DNA of 30,483 nucleotides. Source: Aminipila sp051883075. Lineage in GTDB: Bacteria; Bacillota; Clostridia; Peptostreptococcales; Anaerovoracaceae. The notes under the pieces are model-generated. The model made no database searches. It had not been told where the DNA came from and saw only the letters and a program-made list of their open reading frames with translations. How positions within the stretch are numbered: the first letter of the stretch is position 1; each line of letters opens with the position of its first letter. The stretch spans positions 1 to 30,483 of the forward strand of contig JBJETA010000156.1 in NCBI GenBank assembly GCA_051883075.1, written 5' to 3'. Made by a program: the position numbers and the translations under genes. Shown here piece after piece: positions 1 through 8,004 of the stretch.

Positions 1-170
1 TACAGCTGATGGATGAAATCTGGGGCATGGATTCGGAATCTACAGATTCAACTGTAAACGTACATATAAACAGGTTAAGAAAAAAATTTGAGAACAATCC
101 CGATTTCGATATCGAAACCGTGCGTGGATTGGGATATAAGGCGGTGAGAAAAAACGATGAACAAGCTTAA
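1..170 (+). CDS. Response regulator, OmpR/PhoB type (3' end only)
   Basis: The reading frame is open from base 3 and stops at TAA 168-170, so only the last 55 or so residues are present. They form the end of a winged-helix DNA-binding domain: the VNVHINRLRKKFE recognition-helix region followed by the ETVRGLGYKA wing is the OmpR/PhoB signature. The receiver domain lies outside the window. The stop overlaps the start of the histidine kinase by 14 bases, which indicates translational coupling and a cognate two-component pair. The target genes cannot be told from this fragment. Confidence 0.9.
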   Translation, partial: QLMDEIWGMDSESTDSTVNVHINRLRKKFENNPDFDIETVRGLGYKAVRKNDEQA

Positions 171-1248
171 ACGGGTAAGAAGAGTTCCGAGAACCCTGAC
201 GTTTTTCCTTGCTCTTGTTGTTTTCGTAATCATCCTTGCAGATATGGTTATTGTAGGTGGGATTATATATCTGCTTTTCACCCACGGCATCATTACAGAG
301 CTGACACGTCCTACCCTTGCCCAGCCCCTGCTTCTGACAGGCTTCATAAGCATTGCCATCGCAGTGACTATCACAGGTATATTCAGCAGGATTCCCTTGA
401 ATCCAATCAGAAAAATAATTGCTGCAATAAACAGACTTGGACAGGGCGATTTCAGCGTCAGGCTCGACCTTCATATCACAGATGAATTTGCAGAGCTGTC
501 CAAAAGCTTCAACTTAGCTGCGGAAGAGCTTGGAAGTATTGAGACCCTCAGGTCCGACTTTGCCAACAATTTTTCGCACGAATTCAAAACTCCTATCATA
601 TCGCTTCGCGGCTTTGCAAAAATACTCAAAAACAAGGATTTAACGGAAGAGGAACGAAACGAGTATCTTGATATCATCATAAACGAATCAGACCGGCTTG
701 CTTCACTTGCAAAAAATGTTCTTACCCTTTCGAGAATAGAAAATTTCTCTATAATGCCTGAAGGTGAAGTTTTTAATCTTACGGAACATATCAGGCAGGC
801 TACGCTGCTCAGTGAGCCTAAATGGACAAAGAAGAATCTAAATCTTCTCGCGGATTTGGATGAAGAGGTTTTCTTTAAAGGAAACCCTGAGCTTCTGAGC
901 CATATTTGGATTAATCTTATCGACAATGCCATAAAGTTTACCCCTGAGGGCGGTACGGTCAAAATCAAGCTGCATCAGGACAACGATTCAGTTATATTTA
1001 CAGTCCTTGATACCGGCCCCGGCATTGACGACGAAACCCTGAAGCATATGTTTGACCGCTTCTATCAGGGAGACAAATCCCACACCACCGAGGGAAACGG
1101 TATAGGTCTTGCACTTGTAAGCAAAATTGTCAAGCTCTGTGACGGCAGGATAGAAGTCCAAAGTGAACTTGGGATAGGAAGTTCCTTCATTATAACACTT
1201 CCAAAGAAAGACCTTGATGACAATAACATTCAGGACAAACAGATATAA
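157..1248 (+). CDS. Sensor histidine kinase, HAMP-HisKA-HATPase_c
   Basis: A 363-residue membrane sensor kinase that partners the upstream response regulator. There are two hydrophobic segments, about residues 14-40 and 56-78, with only a short loop between them, so the extracellular sensing part is very small. A HAMP-like linker follows (about 79-131). The HisKA domain carries the phospho-acceptor His141 in SHEFKTPI. The HATPase domain shows the N box (NLIDNAIKF, N253/N257), the G1 box DTGPGI (285-290) and the G2 box GNGIGLAL (313-320). All catalytic motifs look intact. The minimal input domain suggests it senses the membrane, an intramembrane signal or a partner protein, but the signal itself is unknown. 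Confidence 0.93.
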   Translation: MNKLKRVRRVPRTLTFFLALVVFVIILADMVIVGGIIYLLFTHGIITELTRPTLAQPLLLTGFISIAIAVTITGIFSRIPLNPIRKIIAAINRLGQGDFSVRLDLHITDEFAELSKSFNLAAEELGSIETLRSDFANNFSHEFKTPIISLRGFAKILKNKDLTEEERNEYLDIIINESDRLASLAKNVLTLSRIENFSIMPEGEVFNLTEHIRQATLLSEPKWTKKNLNLLADLDEEVFFKGNPELLSHIWINLIDNAIKFTPEGGTVKIKLHQDNDSVIFTVLDTGPGIDDETLKHMFDRFYQGDKSHTTEGNGIGLALVSKIVKLCDGRIEVQSELGIGSSFIITLPKKDLDDNNIQDKQI

Positions 1249-1292
1249 AAAGACAATTCAGCTTTATTTATAAATACAAACCATTCAAAAAT

Positions 1293-1340
1293 AAAAACCG
1301 GAACACGCGCACATTGAAGCTGTGCCCTGCTCCGGTTTTT
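1293..1340. terminator. Bidirectional intrinsic terminator
   Basis: A perfect 10-bp outer stem, AAAAACCGGA (1293-1302) with TCCGGTTTTT (1331-1340), encloses an inner 5-bp stem, GCACA (1309-1313) with TGTGC (1321-1325). It has A-tracts on one side and T-tracts on the other, so it can end transcription in both directions. It lies between the kinase on + and the last gene of the purine operon on -, which converge here. Confidence 0.85.
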
Positions 1341-1374
1341 ATTTGGCTTTATTTATGACTTTTCTTATACTCTG

Positions 1375-1656
1375 TTATAGAATTTCTCTTTCGACAGATG
1401 TAATCTCTGCCTCAGTATTGGCCTCGATAAAATTCAGGACATTATCGAGAATGCTGTCCGCATGTGAAACCTCACTTGTAACACAGGCAAGTCCTATCAC
1501 TATAAACTGATGAATGTCCTGCTTGTCCACCTCAGCCACGGAAATATTGAACTTGTTTCCTGTCTTTGCACAAATGCTTTTTACTATCATACGTTTTTCT
1601 TTAAGAGAGTGTACCCAGGGTACATGAAGCTCTATCTTCATAGCACCTATTATCAT
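1375..1656 (-). CDS. DUF503 / YlxP-like small protein
   Basis: A 93-residue protein of the DUF503 family. It starts MIIGAMKIELHVPWVHSLKEKR, with the conserved HSLKEKR segment early on. Bacillus YlxP is normally encoded between translation genes (nusA/infB/rbfA); its exact function is not settled, although a link to ribosome biogenesis has been proposed. Here it is the last gene of the purine operon, 26 bases after purD. The start at 1656 has an AGAGGA site about 7 bases upstream, which is better placed than the one before the internal Met at 1641. The full length matches the family. Its placement in the purine operon is unusual compared with the Bacillus arrangement. Confidence 0.75.
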   Translation of the reverse strand: MIIGAMKIELHVPWVHSLKEKRMIVKSICAKTGNKFNISVAEVDKQDIHQFIVIGLACVTSEVSHADSILDNVLNFIEANTEAEITSVEREIL

Positions 1657-1682
1657 TGTGATGTCCTCTTTATTTTTTTAAT

Positions 1683-2948
1683 TTATTTTTTCAGTATCAG
1701 CCCTATATCATTTCTGTACTGCATGCCATCAAAGCTGATTTTCTTAACATTCTCAAAAGCCCCGGCTCTTGCCTCATCATGAGTATCACCCAGCACTGAA
1801 ACGCCCAGAACTCTGCCGCCTGCTGTAACAACCCTTCCCTGTTCATCAAGCTTTGTACCTGCATGGAAAACGATACAGTCATCATCTACAGCATCAAGTC
1901 CTGTAATAACCTTACCCTTTTCATAAGCATTAGGGTAGCCTCCGGAAGCAAGTACGACACAGACCGCTTTCTTATCACTCCACTTGATTTCTACATCTGC
2001 AAGCCTGTTTTCAACAACACCGCAGAAAACATCAAGAAGGTCACTCTCCATACGGAGAAGCACAGACTGTGTTTCAGGATCACCGAACCTGTTGTTGAAT
2101 TCAATAACCTTAGGTCCGTCCTCACTCAGCATAAGACCGATGAAAAGAACTCCCTTAAAGTCAAGGCCGTCTTTCTTGAAGCCTTCAAGTGTAGGTTCAA
2201 GAATTTCCTTTCTGATTCTTTCCTCCAGCTCAGGATTAAATAACAGACTCGGTGAGTATGTGCCCATACCGCCTGTATTCGGTCCCTTATCTCCGTCGAA
2301 TATCCTCTTATAGTCCTGTGCGGATTCCATAGGAACGATATTGTTTTCATCAACAAAACACAGCATTGAAGCTTCTACACCTGTCAGGAATTCTTCCACG
2401 ACAATTTTATCGGCAGCAGAACCAAAAACTTTATCCTCCATCATTTCCTCAATGGCGTTTACAGCTTCCTGTTCATTTTCGGCAATTACAACACCTTTTC
2501 CTGCCGCAAGTCCGTCAGCCTTTATTACCATAGGATATCCGTATATGCCAACGGCATTCAGAAGCTCCTCTTTATCCGTAAATTCCTTATATCCCGCTGT
2601 AGGTATATTGTGTCTTGCAAGAAACGCCTTTGTAAATGCCTTGCTGGCTTCAAGCTGCGCACATTTTTTGTTTGGTCCGAAAGCCTTAACACCTGCTTTT
2701 TCAAGCTCATCTACAATACCCATGGCAAGAGGTACTTCAGGTCCTATTACAGCAAGGTCTATGCCATGCTCCTTTGAAAACCTGCAGATTCCTTCTATAT
2801 CTTCTGCTTTAATATCTACGCACTCCGCAACCTCTGCAATGCCCGCATTGCCGGGAGCACAATACAACTTTTCCAATTTCGGGCTTTTGGACAGCTTCCA
2901 TGCTATAGCATGTTCTCTGCCGCCGCTGCCTACTACTAATACTTTCAT
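1683..2948 (-). CDS. purD: Phosphoribosylamine-glycine ligase (GAR synthetase)
   Basis: A 421-residue ATP-grasp enzyme that joins glycine to 5-phosphoribosylamine with ATP, the second step of purine synthesis. It begins MKVLVVGSGGREHAIAWKLS, the family N-terminal signature. The ATP-grasp part shows KADGLAAGKGVV (about 143-154), then NTGGMGTYSP, and later EFNNRFGDPETQ, which holds metal and nucleotide ligands. Length is normal for PurD. AAGGAG lies just upstream of the ATG. It follows the AICAR transformylase by 49 bases and precedes the YlxP-like gene. Nothing looks degraded. Confidence 0.97.
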   Translation of the reverse strand: MKVLVVGSGGREHAIAWKLSKSPKLEKLYCAPGNAGIAEVAECVDIKAEDIEGICRFSKEHGIDLAVIGPEVPLAMGIVDELEKAGVKAFGPNKKCAQLEASKAFTKAFLARHNIPTAGYKEFTDKEELLNAVGIYGYPMVIKADGLAAGKGVVIAENEQEAVNAIEEMMEDKVFGSAADKIVVEEFLTGVEASMLCFVDENNIVPMESAQDYKRIFDGDKGPNTGGMGTYSPSLLFNPELEERIRKEILEPTLEGFKKDGLDFKGVLFIGLMLSEDGPKVIEFNNRFGDPETQSVLLRMESDLLDVFCGVVENRLADVEIKWSDKKAVCVVLASGGYPNAYEKGKVITGLDAVDDDCIVFHAGTKLDEQGRVVTAGGRVLGVSVLGDTHDEARAGAFENVKKISFDGMQYRNDIGLILKK

Positions 2949-2997
2949 CTTTTCTCCTTTTTTCGCCTTCAGTAAACAAATACATGAGCTGCATCAA

Positions 2998-4185
2998 CTA
3001 ATGATGAAAAAGTCTCATTCCTGTAAAGGCCATTACCATATTATACTTATTGGCAGCTTCAATTACATTGTCATCCCTCACCGAACCACCCGGCTGTACA
3101 ATGTATGAGGCACCACTTTTTCTGGCTCTTTCTACATTGTCTCCAAATGGGAAGAACGCATCGCTTCCTACAGTTACACCTGTTACCTTATCAAGGAAAG
3201 CTCTCTTTTCTTCTGCAGTAAAGATTTCAGGCTGTTTTGTAAATACTCTCTGCCAGTTTCCATCACCTACAACATCCATATATTCATCCGGTGACAAATA
3301 TACATTTATTGCATTATCCCTGTCAGCTCTGCCAATTCCTTCTTTAAATGGAAGGTTTAGCACCTTTTCATGCTGTCTCAGATGCCATTCATCAGCCTTG
3401 CTTCCTGCCAGTCTTGTGCAGTGAATTCTTGACTGCTGACCTGCGCCGACACCAATTGCCTGACCATCTTTTACAAAGCAAACTGAGTTTGACTGTGTAT
3501 ATTTTAGAGTGATAAGAGCAACAATCATATCTCTCTTTACTTCATCAGTAAGATTTTTATTTTCGGTTACGATATTTTCAAACATATCCATTGAAACCTT
3601 GTAGTCATTTCTCTTCTGTTCAAATGTGATTCCATAAACCTGCTTGCGTTCAAGCTCCTGTGGTACATAGTCTTCATCAATTTTGATGATATTGTAGTTG
3701 CCCTTTTTCTTTCCCTTCAGAAGTTCAAGGGCTTCTTCACTATATCCGGGTGCAATGATTCCATCAGACACCTCTCTCTGAATAATCTTTGCAGTCGTTA
3801 CATCACAAACATCTGAAAGAGCGATAAAATCTCCAAATGAACACATTCTTTCTGTTCCTCTTGCTCTTGCATATGCACATGCAAGTGGAGATTCATCAAG
3901 GCCCTCAATATCGTCAACAAAACAAGCCTTTTTTAATTCTTCAGGCAGCTTAATTCCAAGAGCTGCAGAAGTTGGGCTTACATGCTTAAAAGATGCTGCC
4001 GCAGGCAGGCCCAGAGCCTCCTTCATTTCTTTTACAAGCTGCCAGCTGTTGAAAGCATCAAGAAAATTAATATATCCGGGCTTTCCGTTTAAGATTTCAA
4101 TTGGCAAATCTTCTCCCTGCTCCATAAAAATTCTTGCAGGCTTCTGATTTGGATTGCAACCATATTTCAATTCTAATTCCTTCAT
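2998..4185 (-). CDS. purH: Free-standing AICAR transformylase (PurH C-terminal domain only)
   Basis: A 395-residue protein that matches only the transformylase half of bifunctional PurH. It would formylate AICAR to FAICAR with 10-formyl-tetrahydrofolate. The catalytic Lys-His pair is visible as K67-H68 in ASFKHVSPTSAALG, and the conserved SNSVCFVKDGQAIGVGAGQQ segment is present. The roughly 200-residue N-terminal IMP cyclohydrolase domain of ordinary PurH is missing; the protein starts directly at MKELELKYGCNPNQKPARIF. The adjacent purO supplies the cyclohydrolase. The ATG at 4185 is preceded by AGGTG and lies 7 bases after the purO stop, so the two are probably translated together. The symbol purH is used loosely for this half-protein. 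Confidence 0.92.
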   Translation of the reverse strand: MKELELKYGCNPNQKPARIFMEQGEDLPIEILNGKPGYINFLDAFNSWQLVKEMKEALGLPAAASFKHVSPTSAALGIKLPEELKKACFVDDIEGLDESPLACAYARARGTERMCSFGDFIALSDVCDVTTAKIIQREVSDGIIAPGYSEEALELLKGKKKGNYNIIKIDEDYVPQELERKQVYGITFEQKRNDYKVSMDMFENIVTENKNLTDEVKRDMIVALITLKYTQSNSVCFVKDGQAIGVGAGQQSRIHCTRLAGSKADEWHLRQHEKVLNLPFKEGIGRADRDNAINVYLSPDEYMDVVGDGNWQRVFTKQPEIFTAEEKRAFLDKVTGVTVGSDAFFPFGDNVERARKSGASYIVQPGGSVRDDNVIEAANKYNMVMAFTGMRLFHH

Positions 4186-4192
4186 ATTTCAC

Positions 4193-4912
4193 CTACTTAT
4201 TCTTATTTACCATTCTGTTTTCTATTTTTCCTGTAGCAAGATCTATGTATCTTACATACATGGAAACTTTATTTGCCTCATTTAAGCTATTCCAGATCAT
4301 ATCGGCAAACTCGTCAATATCATCAAGAATTGCAACTCTTTCCGGTTCTCCGCAGAAAGTAGGAATAGGGTTTCCGTCATGCTGATATGTATGTATATAA
4401 TGACCAAGACCGCTTAGTGACTTGTAATTATAGTAATATCGGTTGCAGATTGTCCCTTCTGAATCACCGCTCTTAAGGATGCTCATTTTGTATGAAAAAT
4501 CCCCATCATCAAAAGTCAGCATTCCGCTGATTCTTGGAGTCCAGTTTGGTCCATCAGGTTCAAACTCTCTTGTGTCAAGAGCATTCTCAAAAGTATCTCC
4601 CTTAACTATGAAATCATATACCGTATCCGTCTGATCTCCGTTTGTAACAATAGTTTTATTTTCATGAACCTTAATAGGTGAATAGATAATCAGGCTCGGG
4701 TCTTCAAGCTTTGAAGGGTCAAAAGCATTGATTATAACCTCATCTCCTTCTTCAATGAAAATTCTGTTTCTGCTGTTTTCATTTCTACCCATGATGAAGT
4801 ATGCAATTGCAGCCTTTGTACCATCCGGTGTTTTGCCGATTACAATTCCTCTGCCGCCATAGGTATTTGACTCAAGGGTTTCTTTAAGATTATTTATTGT
4901 ATAAACGCTCAT
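4193..4912 (-). CDS. purO: IMP cyclohydrolase, archaeal PurO type
   Basis: A 239-residue protein of the PurO family, which closes the ring of FAICAR to give IMP. It is unrelated to the MGS-fold cyclohydrolase of PurH and adopts an Ntn-hydrolase-like fold without acting as an amidohydrolase. Recognition rests on the N-terminal pattern SNTYGGRGIVIGKT, the FIMGRNENSRNRIF segment and the length, which is near that of archaeal PurO (about 200) with a C-terminal extension. It sits directly before the free-standing AICAR transformylase, and the pair replaces bifunctional PurH. The ribosome binding site (AGGAGAGG) is 11 or so bases from the ATG, slightly long. Annotation is by recalled similarity and context. 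Confidence 0.88.
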   Translation of the reverse strand: MSVYTINNLKETLESNTYGGRGIVIGKTPDGTKAAIAYFIMGRNENSRNRIFIEEGDEVIINAFDPSKLEDPSLIIYSPIKVHENKTIVTNGDQTDTVYDFIVKGDTFENALDTREFEPDGPNWTPRISGMLTFDDGDFSYKMSILKSGDSEGTICNRYYYNYKSLSGLGHYIHTYQHDGNPIPTFCGEPERVAILDDIDEFADMIWNSLNEANKVSMYVRYIDLATGKIENRMVNKNK

Positions 4913-4933
4913 ACTTTGTTTTTCCTCTCCTGT

Positions 4934-6352
4934 TTACTCTTTGCCATTCCAGCAATAAGTGCAAAGCTTACACTTTTCTATGCCTACTGCTTCCAGCGTA
5001 TCTTCAAGTTCCTGATACTTCAGACTGTTGAAATCCAAAATCTTTCTGATTTCATCCACCATTGCCTTATGCTTTGGATTTCCTGCATCAACATATTCTC
5101 CAAGAATTTCCTCTGTTACCTGCTCAGGCTCAAGATTTTCAAGTTTGCAGATTACTCTTCTTGTTATCAGATCCATCTCACTTACAGAACGTGAGAAGTT
5201 GAGATATTTGCAGCCATACATAATCGGAGGACATGCCGAACGTACATGAATTTCCTTAGCCCCATTTTCATGTAAATATTTAACTGTTTCAGAAAGCTGA
5301 GTACCTCTTACAATTGAATCATCGATAAGCACAAATTTCTTTCCGTTGATTATGTCAAATACAGGAACCAGCTTCATCTTCGCAATCAGATTTCTTGCCT
5401 TCTGATTTTGTGGCATAAAGCTTCTTGGCCATGTAGGAGTATACTTAATCAAAGGTCTTGAATAAGGTATGCCTGATTTGTTTGCATATCCAAGAGCGTG
5501 AGCAGTACCACTATCAGGAACTCCGGCAACATAATCCACATCCAGCTTGCCATCTCTTTCTGCCATTGTAGCACCATTTCTGTATCTGGTTATTTCTACA
5601 TTTTCACCTTCATATGCAGAAGTTGTATATCCGAAGTAGGTCCATAAGAAAGTGCAGATTCTCATTTCCTCCTGAGGCTCTGATAAAACCTTGACCTCAT
5701 TTTCGGTAATCATTACTATTTCACCCGGTCCAAGTTCCCGATCTTTCTTGTATCCTATGTTTATAAATGCAAAGGATTCGGAAGCCACACAGTAACCATC
5801 ATCATTTTTTCCTATGATAAGAGGTGTCCTTCCGTATTTATCTCGGGCTGCAATCAATCCTTCCGGAGTAAGAATCAAAATTGTAGCAGAACCATCAATT
5901 TTGTCCTGAAGAATTTTTATTCCATCAGTAAAAGATTTTCCTGTTGATATGATACCTGCAATAAGTTCAGTATTGTTTATCTCTCCATGGCTCATTGCCA
6001 TAAACTGATGGTTTCCATTGGCCAGAAGCTCTTTTACAAGCTTTTCTTTATTGTTTATTCTTCCAACGGTAGTAATGGCAAAATGACCCAGCTTGCTATA
6101 AACAGTAAGAGGTTGTGGTTCTCCATCACTGATAGAGCCTATTCCCTTACAGCCTGCCATTTCAGAAATTTCTTTTTCAAACTTTGTTCTGAAAGGTGAA
6201 TTTTCTATATTATGAATAGCTCTTTCAAAGCCTGCTTCACCATAAAAACACATTCCACCTCTTTTTGTTCCAAGGTGAGAATGATAGTCTGTTCCGAAAA
6301 AAACATCCATTACAATATCATTTCTTGATACTGCTCCAAAAACGCCTCCCAT
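4934..6352 (-). CDS. PurF-like protein with degenerate glutaminase site
   Basis: A 472-residue paralogue of amidophosphoribosyltransferase, encoded four genes downstream of the ordinary purF. The C-terminal phosphoribosyltransferase half keeps the PRPP loop VLIDDSIVRGT (341-351) and cysteines that fit the Bacillus-type [4Fe-4S] cluster (C233, C381, and C461/C464/C467). The N-terminal Ntn half keeps the fold (MGGVFGAVSR, AARDKYGRTPL) but has lost the glutaminase residues. The nucleophile Cys is Gly2; the RYGTTG loop is replaced by IGSISDGEPQP; the NG oxyanion pair has become VG (96-97); SDTE has become NNTE. It therefore should not hydrolyse glutamine. It may use ammonia, act as a regulatory or scaffold subunit, or catalyse another PRPP-linked step. 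AGGAGGAGAA lies directly before the ATG. Confidence 0.85.
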   Translation of the reverse strand: MGGVFGAVSRNDIVMDVFFGTDYHSHLGTKRGGMCFYGEAGFERAIHNIENSPFRTKFEKEISEMAGCKGIGSISDGEPQPLTVYSKLGHFAITTVGRINNKEKLVKELLANGNHQFMAMSHGEINNTELIAGIISTGKSFTDGIKILQDKIDGSATILILTPEGLIAARDKYGRTPLIIGKNDDGYCVASESFAFINIGYKKDRELGPGEIVMITENEVKVLSEPQEEMRICTFLWTYFGYTTSAYEGENVEITRYRNGATMAERDGKLDVDYVAGVPDSGTAHALGYANKSGIPYSRPLIKYTPTWPRSFMPQNQKARNLIAKMKLVPVFDIINGKKFVLIDDSIVRGTQLSETVKYLHENGAKEIHVRSACPPIMYGCKYLNFSRSVSEMDLITRRVICKLENLEPEQVTEEILGEYVDAGNPKHKAMVDEIRKILDFNSLKYQELEDTLEAVGIEKCKLCTYCWNGKE

Positions 6353-6360
6353 TTCTCCTC

Positions 6361-6969
6361 CTATTTTCTTCCTTCAATAACTTTATTTATCGCTTCTGTT
6401 AGAATCTGATGTTCTACCTCAAGAACTCGATCTGCCAAATCAGAAGGAGTATCTCCCGGCATTACAGGGACCTTTCTTTGTATGATAATTTCACCTGTGT
6501 CTACACCTTCATCGACAAAATGAACAGTAGCGCCACTTTCTTTTTCTCCTGCCGCAATTACAGCTTCGTGTACATGATGTCCGTAAAATCCTTTACCGCA
6601 ATATTTAGGAATTAACGAAGGGTGAATATTTATTATTCTTTTTTCGTATTCCTTTACAAGTTTAGATTCGAGAATACTCATATAACCTGCAAGTACTATC
6701 ATGTCCGTTTTTTCCGCCTGGAGTGCTTCCATAATTGCATCTGTTCTTTCCGCCATATCAGGATAGCTTTTCTTATCTATGACGTAGGTTCTGATACCAT
6801 GCTTTTTGCCTCTTTCAAGAGCATAGGCATCCGGATTGCTTGATATGATACACGCTATTTCAGCATCCTTTATCCTTCCTGCCTCTATGGAATCAATAAC
6901 CGCCTGAAGGTTCGTCCCTCCTCCTGATACAAGTACGGATAATCTTATTTTATCGCTATTTTTTAGCAT
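6361..6969 (-). CDS. purN: Phosphoribosylglycinamide formyltransferase 1
   Basis: A 202-residue folate-dependent GAR transformylase. It moves the formyl group of 10-formyl-tetrahydrofolate to GAR in the third step of purine synthesis. The substrate phosphate loop is SGGGTNLQAVID near the N terminus. The catalytic Asn and His are in NIHPSLIP and in the following GHHVHEAV segment, and the catalytic Asp is in DEGVDTGEII. Length is normal. Its ATG at 6969 overlaps the last codons of purM by 7 bases, so coupled translation is likely. Nothing is unusual. Confidence 0.96.
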   Translation of the reverse strand: MLKNSDKIRLSVLVSGGGTNLQAVIDSIEAGRIKDAEIACIISSNPDAYALERGKKHGIRTYVIDKKSYPDMAERTDAIMEALQAEKTDMIVLAGYMSILESKLVKEYEKRIINIHPSLIPKYCGKGFYGHHVHEAVIAAGEKESGATVHFVDEGVDTGEIIIQRKVPVMPGDTPSDLADRVLEVEHQILTEAINKVIEGRK

Positions 6970-8000
6970 AGTACAATCTTCTCCTCGCCCTTTACTATTT
7001 CGCCAATTACATAAGCATCTTCACCGGCAGCTTTTAAGATTTCAAGAGCCTTATCAGCATCTGACTTTGATACGATACATGTCATGCCTACACCCATGTT
7101 AAATGTATTGAACATGTCTCTTTCAGGAATGCCTCCTCTTTCCATAAGCAGTTTAAATACAGGAAGAACTCTTACTGCTGATTTTTCAATCTTTGCGCAG
7201 AAGCCTTCCGGAATGCTTCTTGGAATATTTTCGTAGAATCCGCCTCCTGTGATATGGGAAACCGCCTTTACTTTTACCTTCTCAAACAGAGCATGCATTG
7301 GCTTTACATAAATCTTTGTAGGAGTTATAAGAGCTTCCCCAAGAGTTTTTCCTTCAAGAATTTCCGGCTTTTCATTGATATCTGTGTTTTCAACATCAAA
7401 AACCTTTCTTACAAGTGAATATCCGTTTGAATGAAAACCTGATGAAGGAAGTGCAATGATTACATCTCCTTCTTCCATAGTCTTGTTGTCAATAATCTTA
7501 TCCTTATCAACAACGCCTACAGAAAAACCTGCAAGGTCATACTCATCTTCCGGATAAAAACCCGGCATTTCAGCAGTTTCACCACCAATTAGAGCACTGC
7601 CTCCCTGTACACAGCCTTCTGCTACACCTGATACGATTTGTGCAATCTTTTCAGGAACGTTCTTTCCACATGCAATGTAATCAAGGAAGAAAAGTGGTTT
7701 TGCACCACAGCAAATAATATCGTTTACGCACATTGCAACACAATCTATGCCTACTGTATCGTGCTTATCAAGAAGAAATGCCATCTTAAGTTTTGTTCCA
7801 ACACCATCAGTTCCACTTACAAGTACCGGCTTGTTGATGCCAGTCAGGTCAAGTTCAAACAAACCACCAAAGCCACCGATATCTGAAAGTGCTCCGGCTG
7901 TCATAGTCTTTGCTATATGAGTTTTCATAAGTTCCACAGCCTTATATCCAGCAGTAATATCTACACCTGATTCTTTGTAACTTTCGCTAAAACTTTTCAT
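6963..8000 (-). CDS. purM: Phosphoribosylformylglycinamidine cyclo-ligase (AIR synthetase)
   Basis: A 345-residue ATP-dependent enzyme that closes FGAM to AIR. The core motifs of the PurM/PurL superfamily are present: VSGTDGVGTKLK, CVNDIICCGAKPLFFLDYIA and IGGETAEMPGFY. I chose the ATG at 8000 because GAAGGG lies about 10 bases upstream and the protein then starts MKSFSESYKESGVD, as PurM proteins usually do. A GTG at 8018 in the same frame would overlap the end of purF and has no good ribosome binding site. It sits between purF and purN, a common order. Confidence 0.96.
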   Translation of the reverse strand: MKSFSESYKESGVDITAGYKAVELMKTHIAKTMTAGALSDIGGFGGLFELDLTGINKPVLVSGTDGVGTKLKMAFLLDKHDTVGIDCVAMCVNDIICCGAKPLFFLDYIACGKNVPEKIAQIVSGVAEGCVQGGSALIGGETAEMPGFYPEDEYDLAGFSVGVVDKDKIIDNKTMEEGDVIIALPSSGFHSNGYSLVRKVFDVENTDINEKPEILEGKTLGEALITPTKIYVKPMHALFEKVKVKAVSHITGGGFYENIPRSIPEGFCAKIEKSAVRVLPVFKLLMERGGIPERDMFNTFNMGVGMTCIVSKSDADKALEILKAAGEDAYVIGEIVKGEEKIVLC

Positions 8001-8004
8001 ATCT

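Noticed and set aside
471..968. 165-codon - strand open frame opposite the histidine kinase
   Set aside because: It is antisense to the HAMP-HisKA-HATPase coding region, is Ser/Phe/Arg-rich and has no motif or ribosome binding site.
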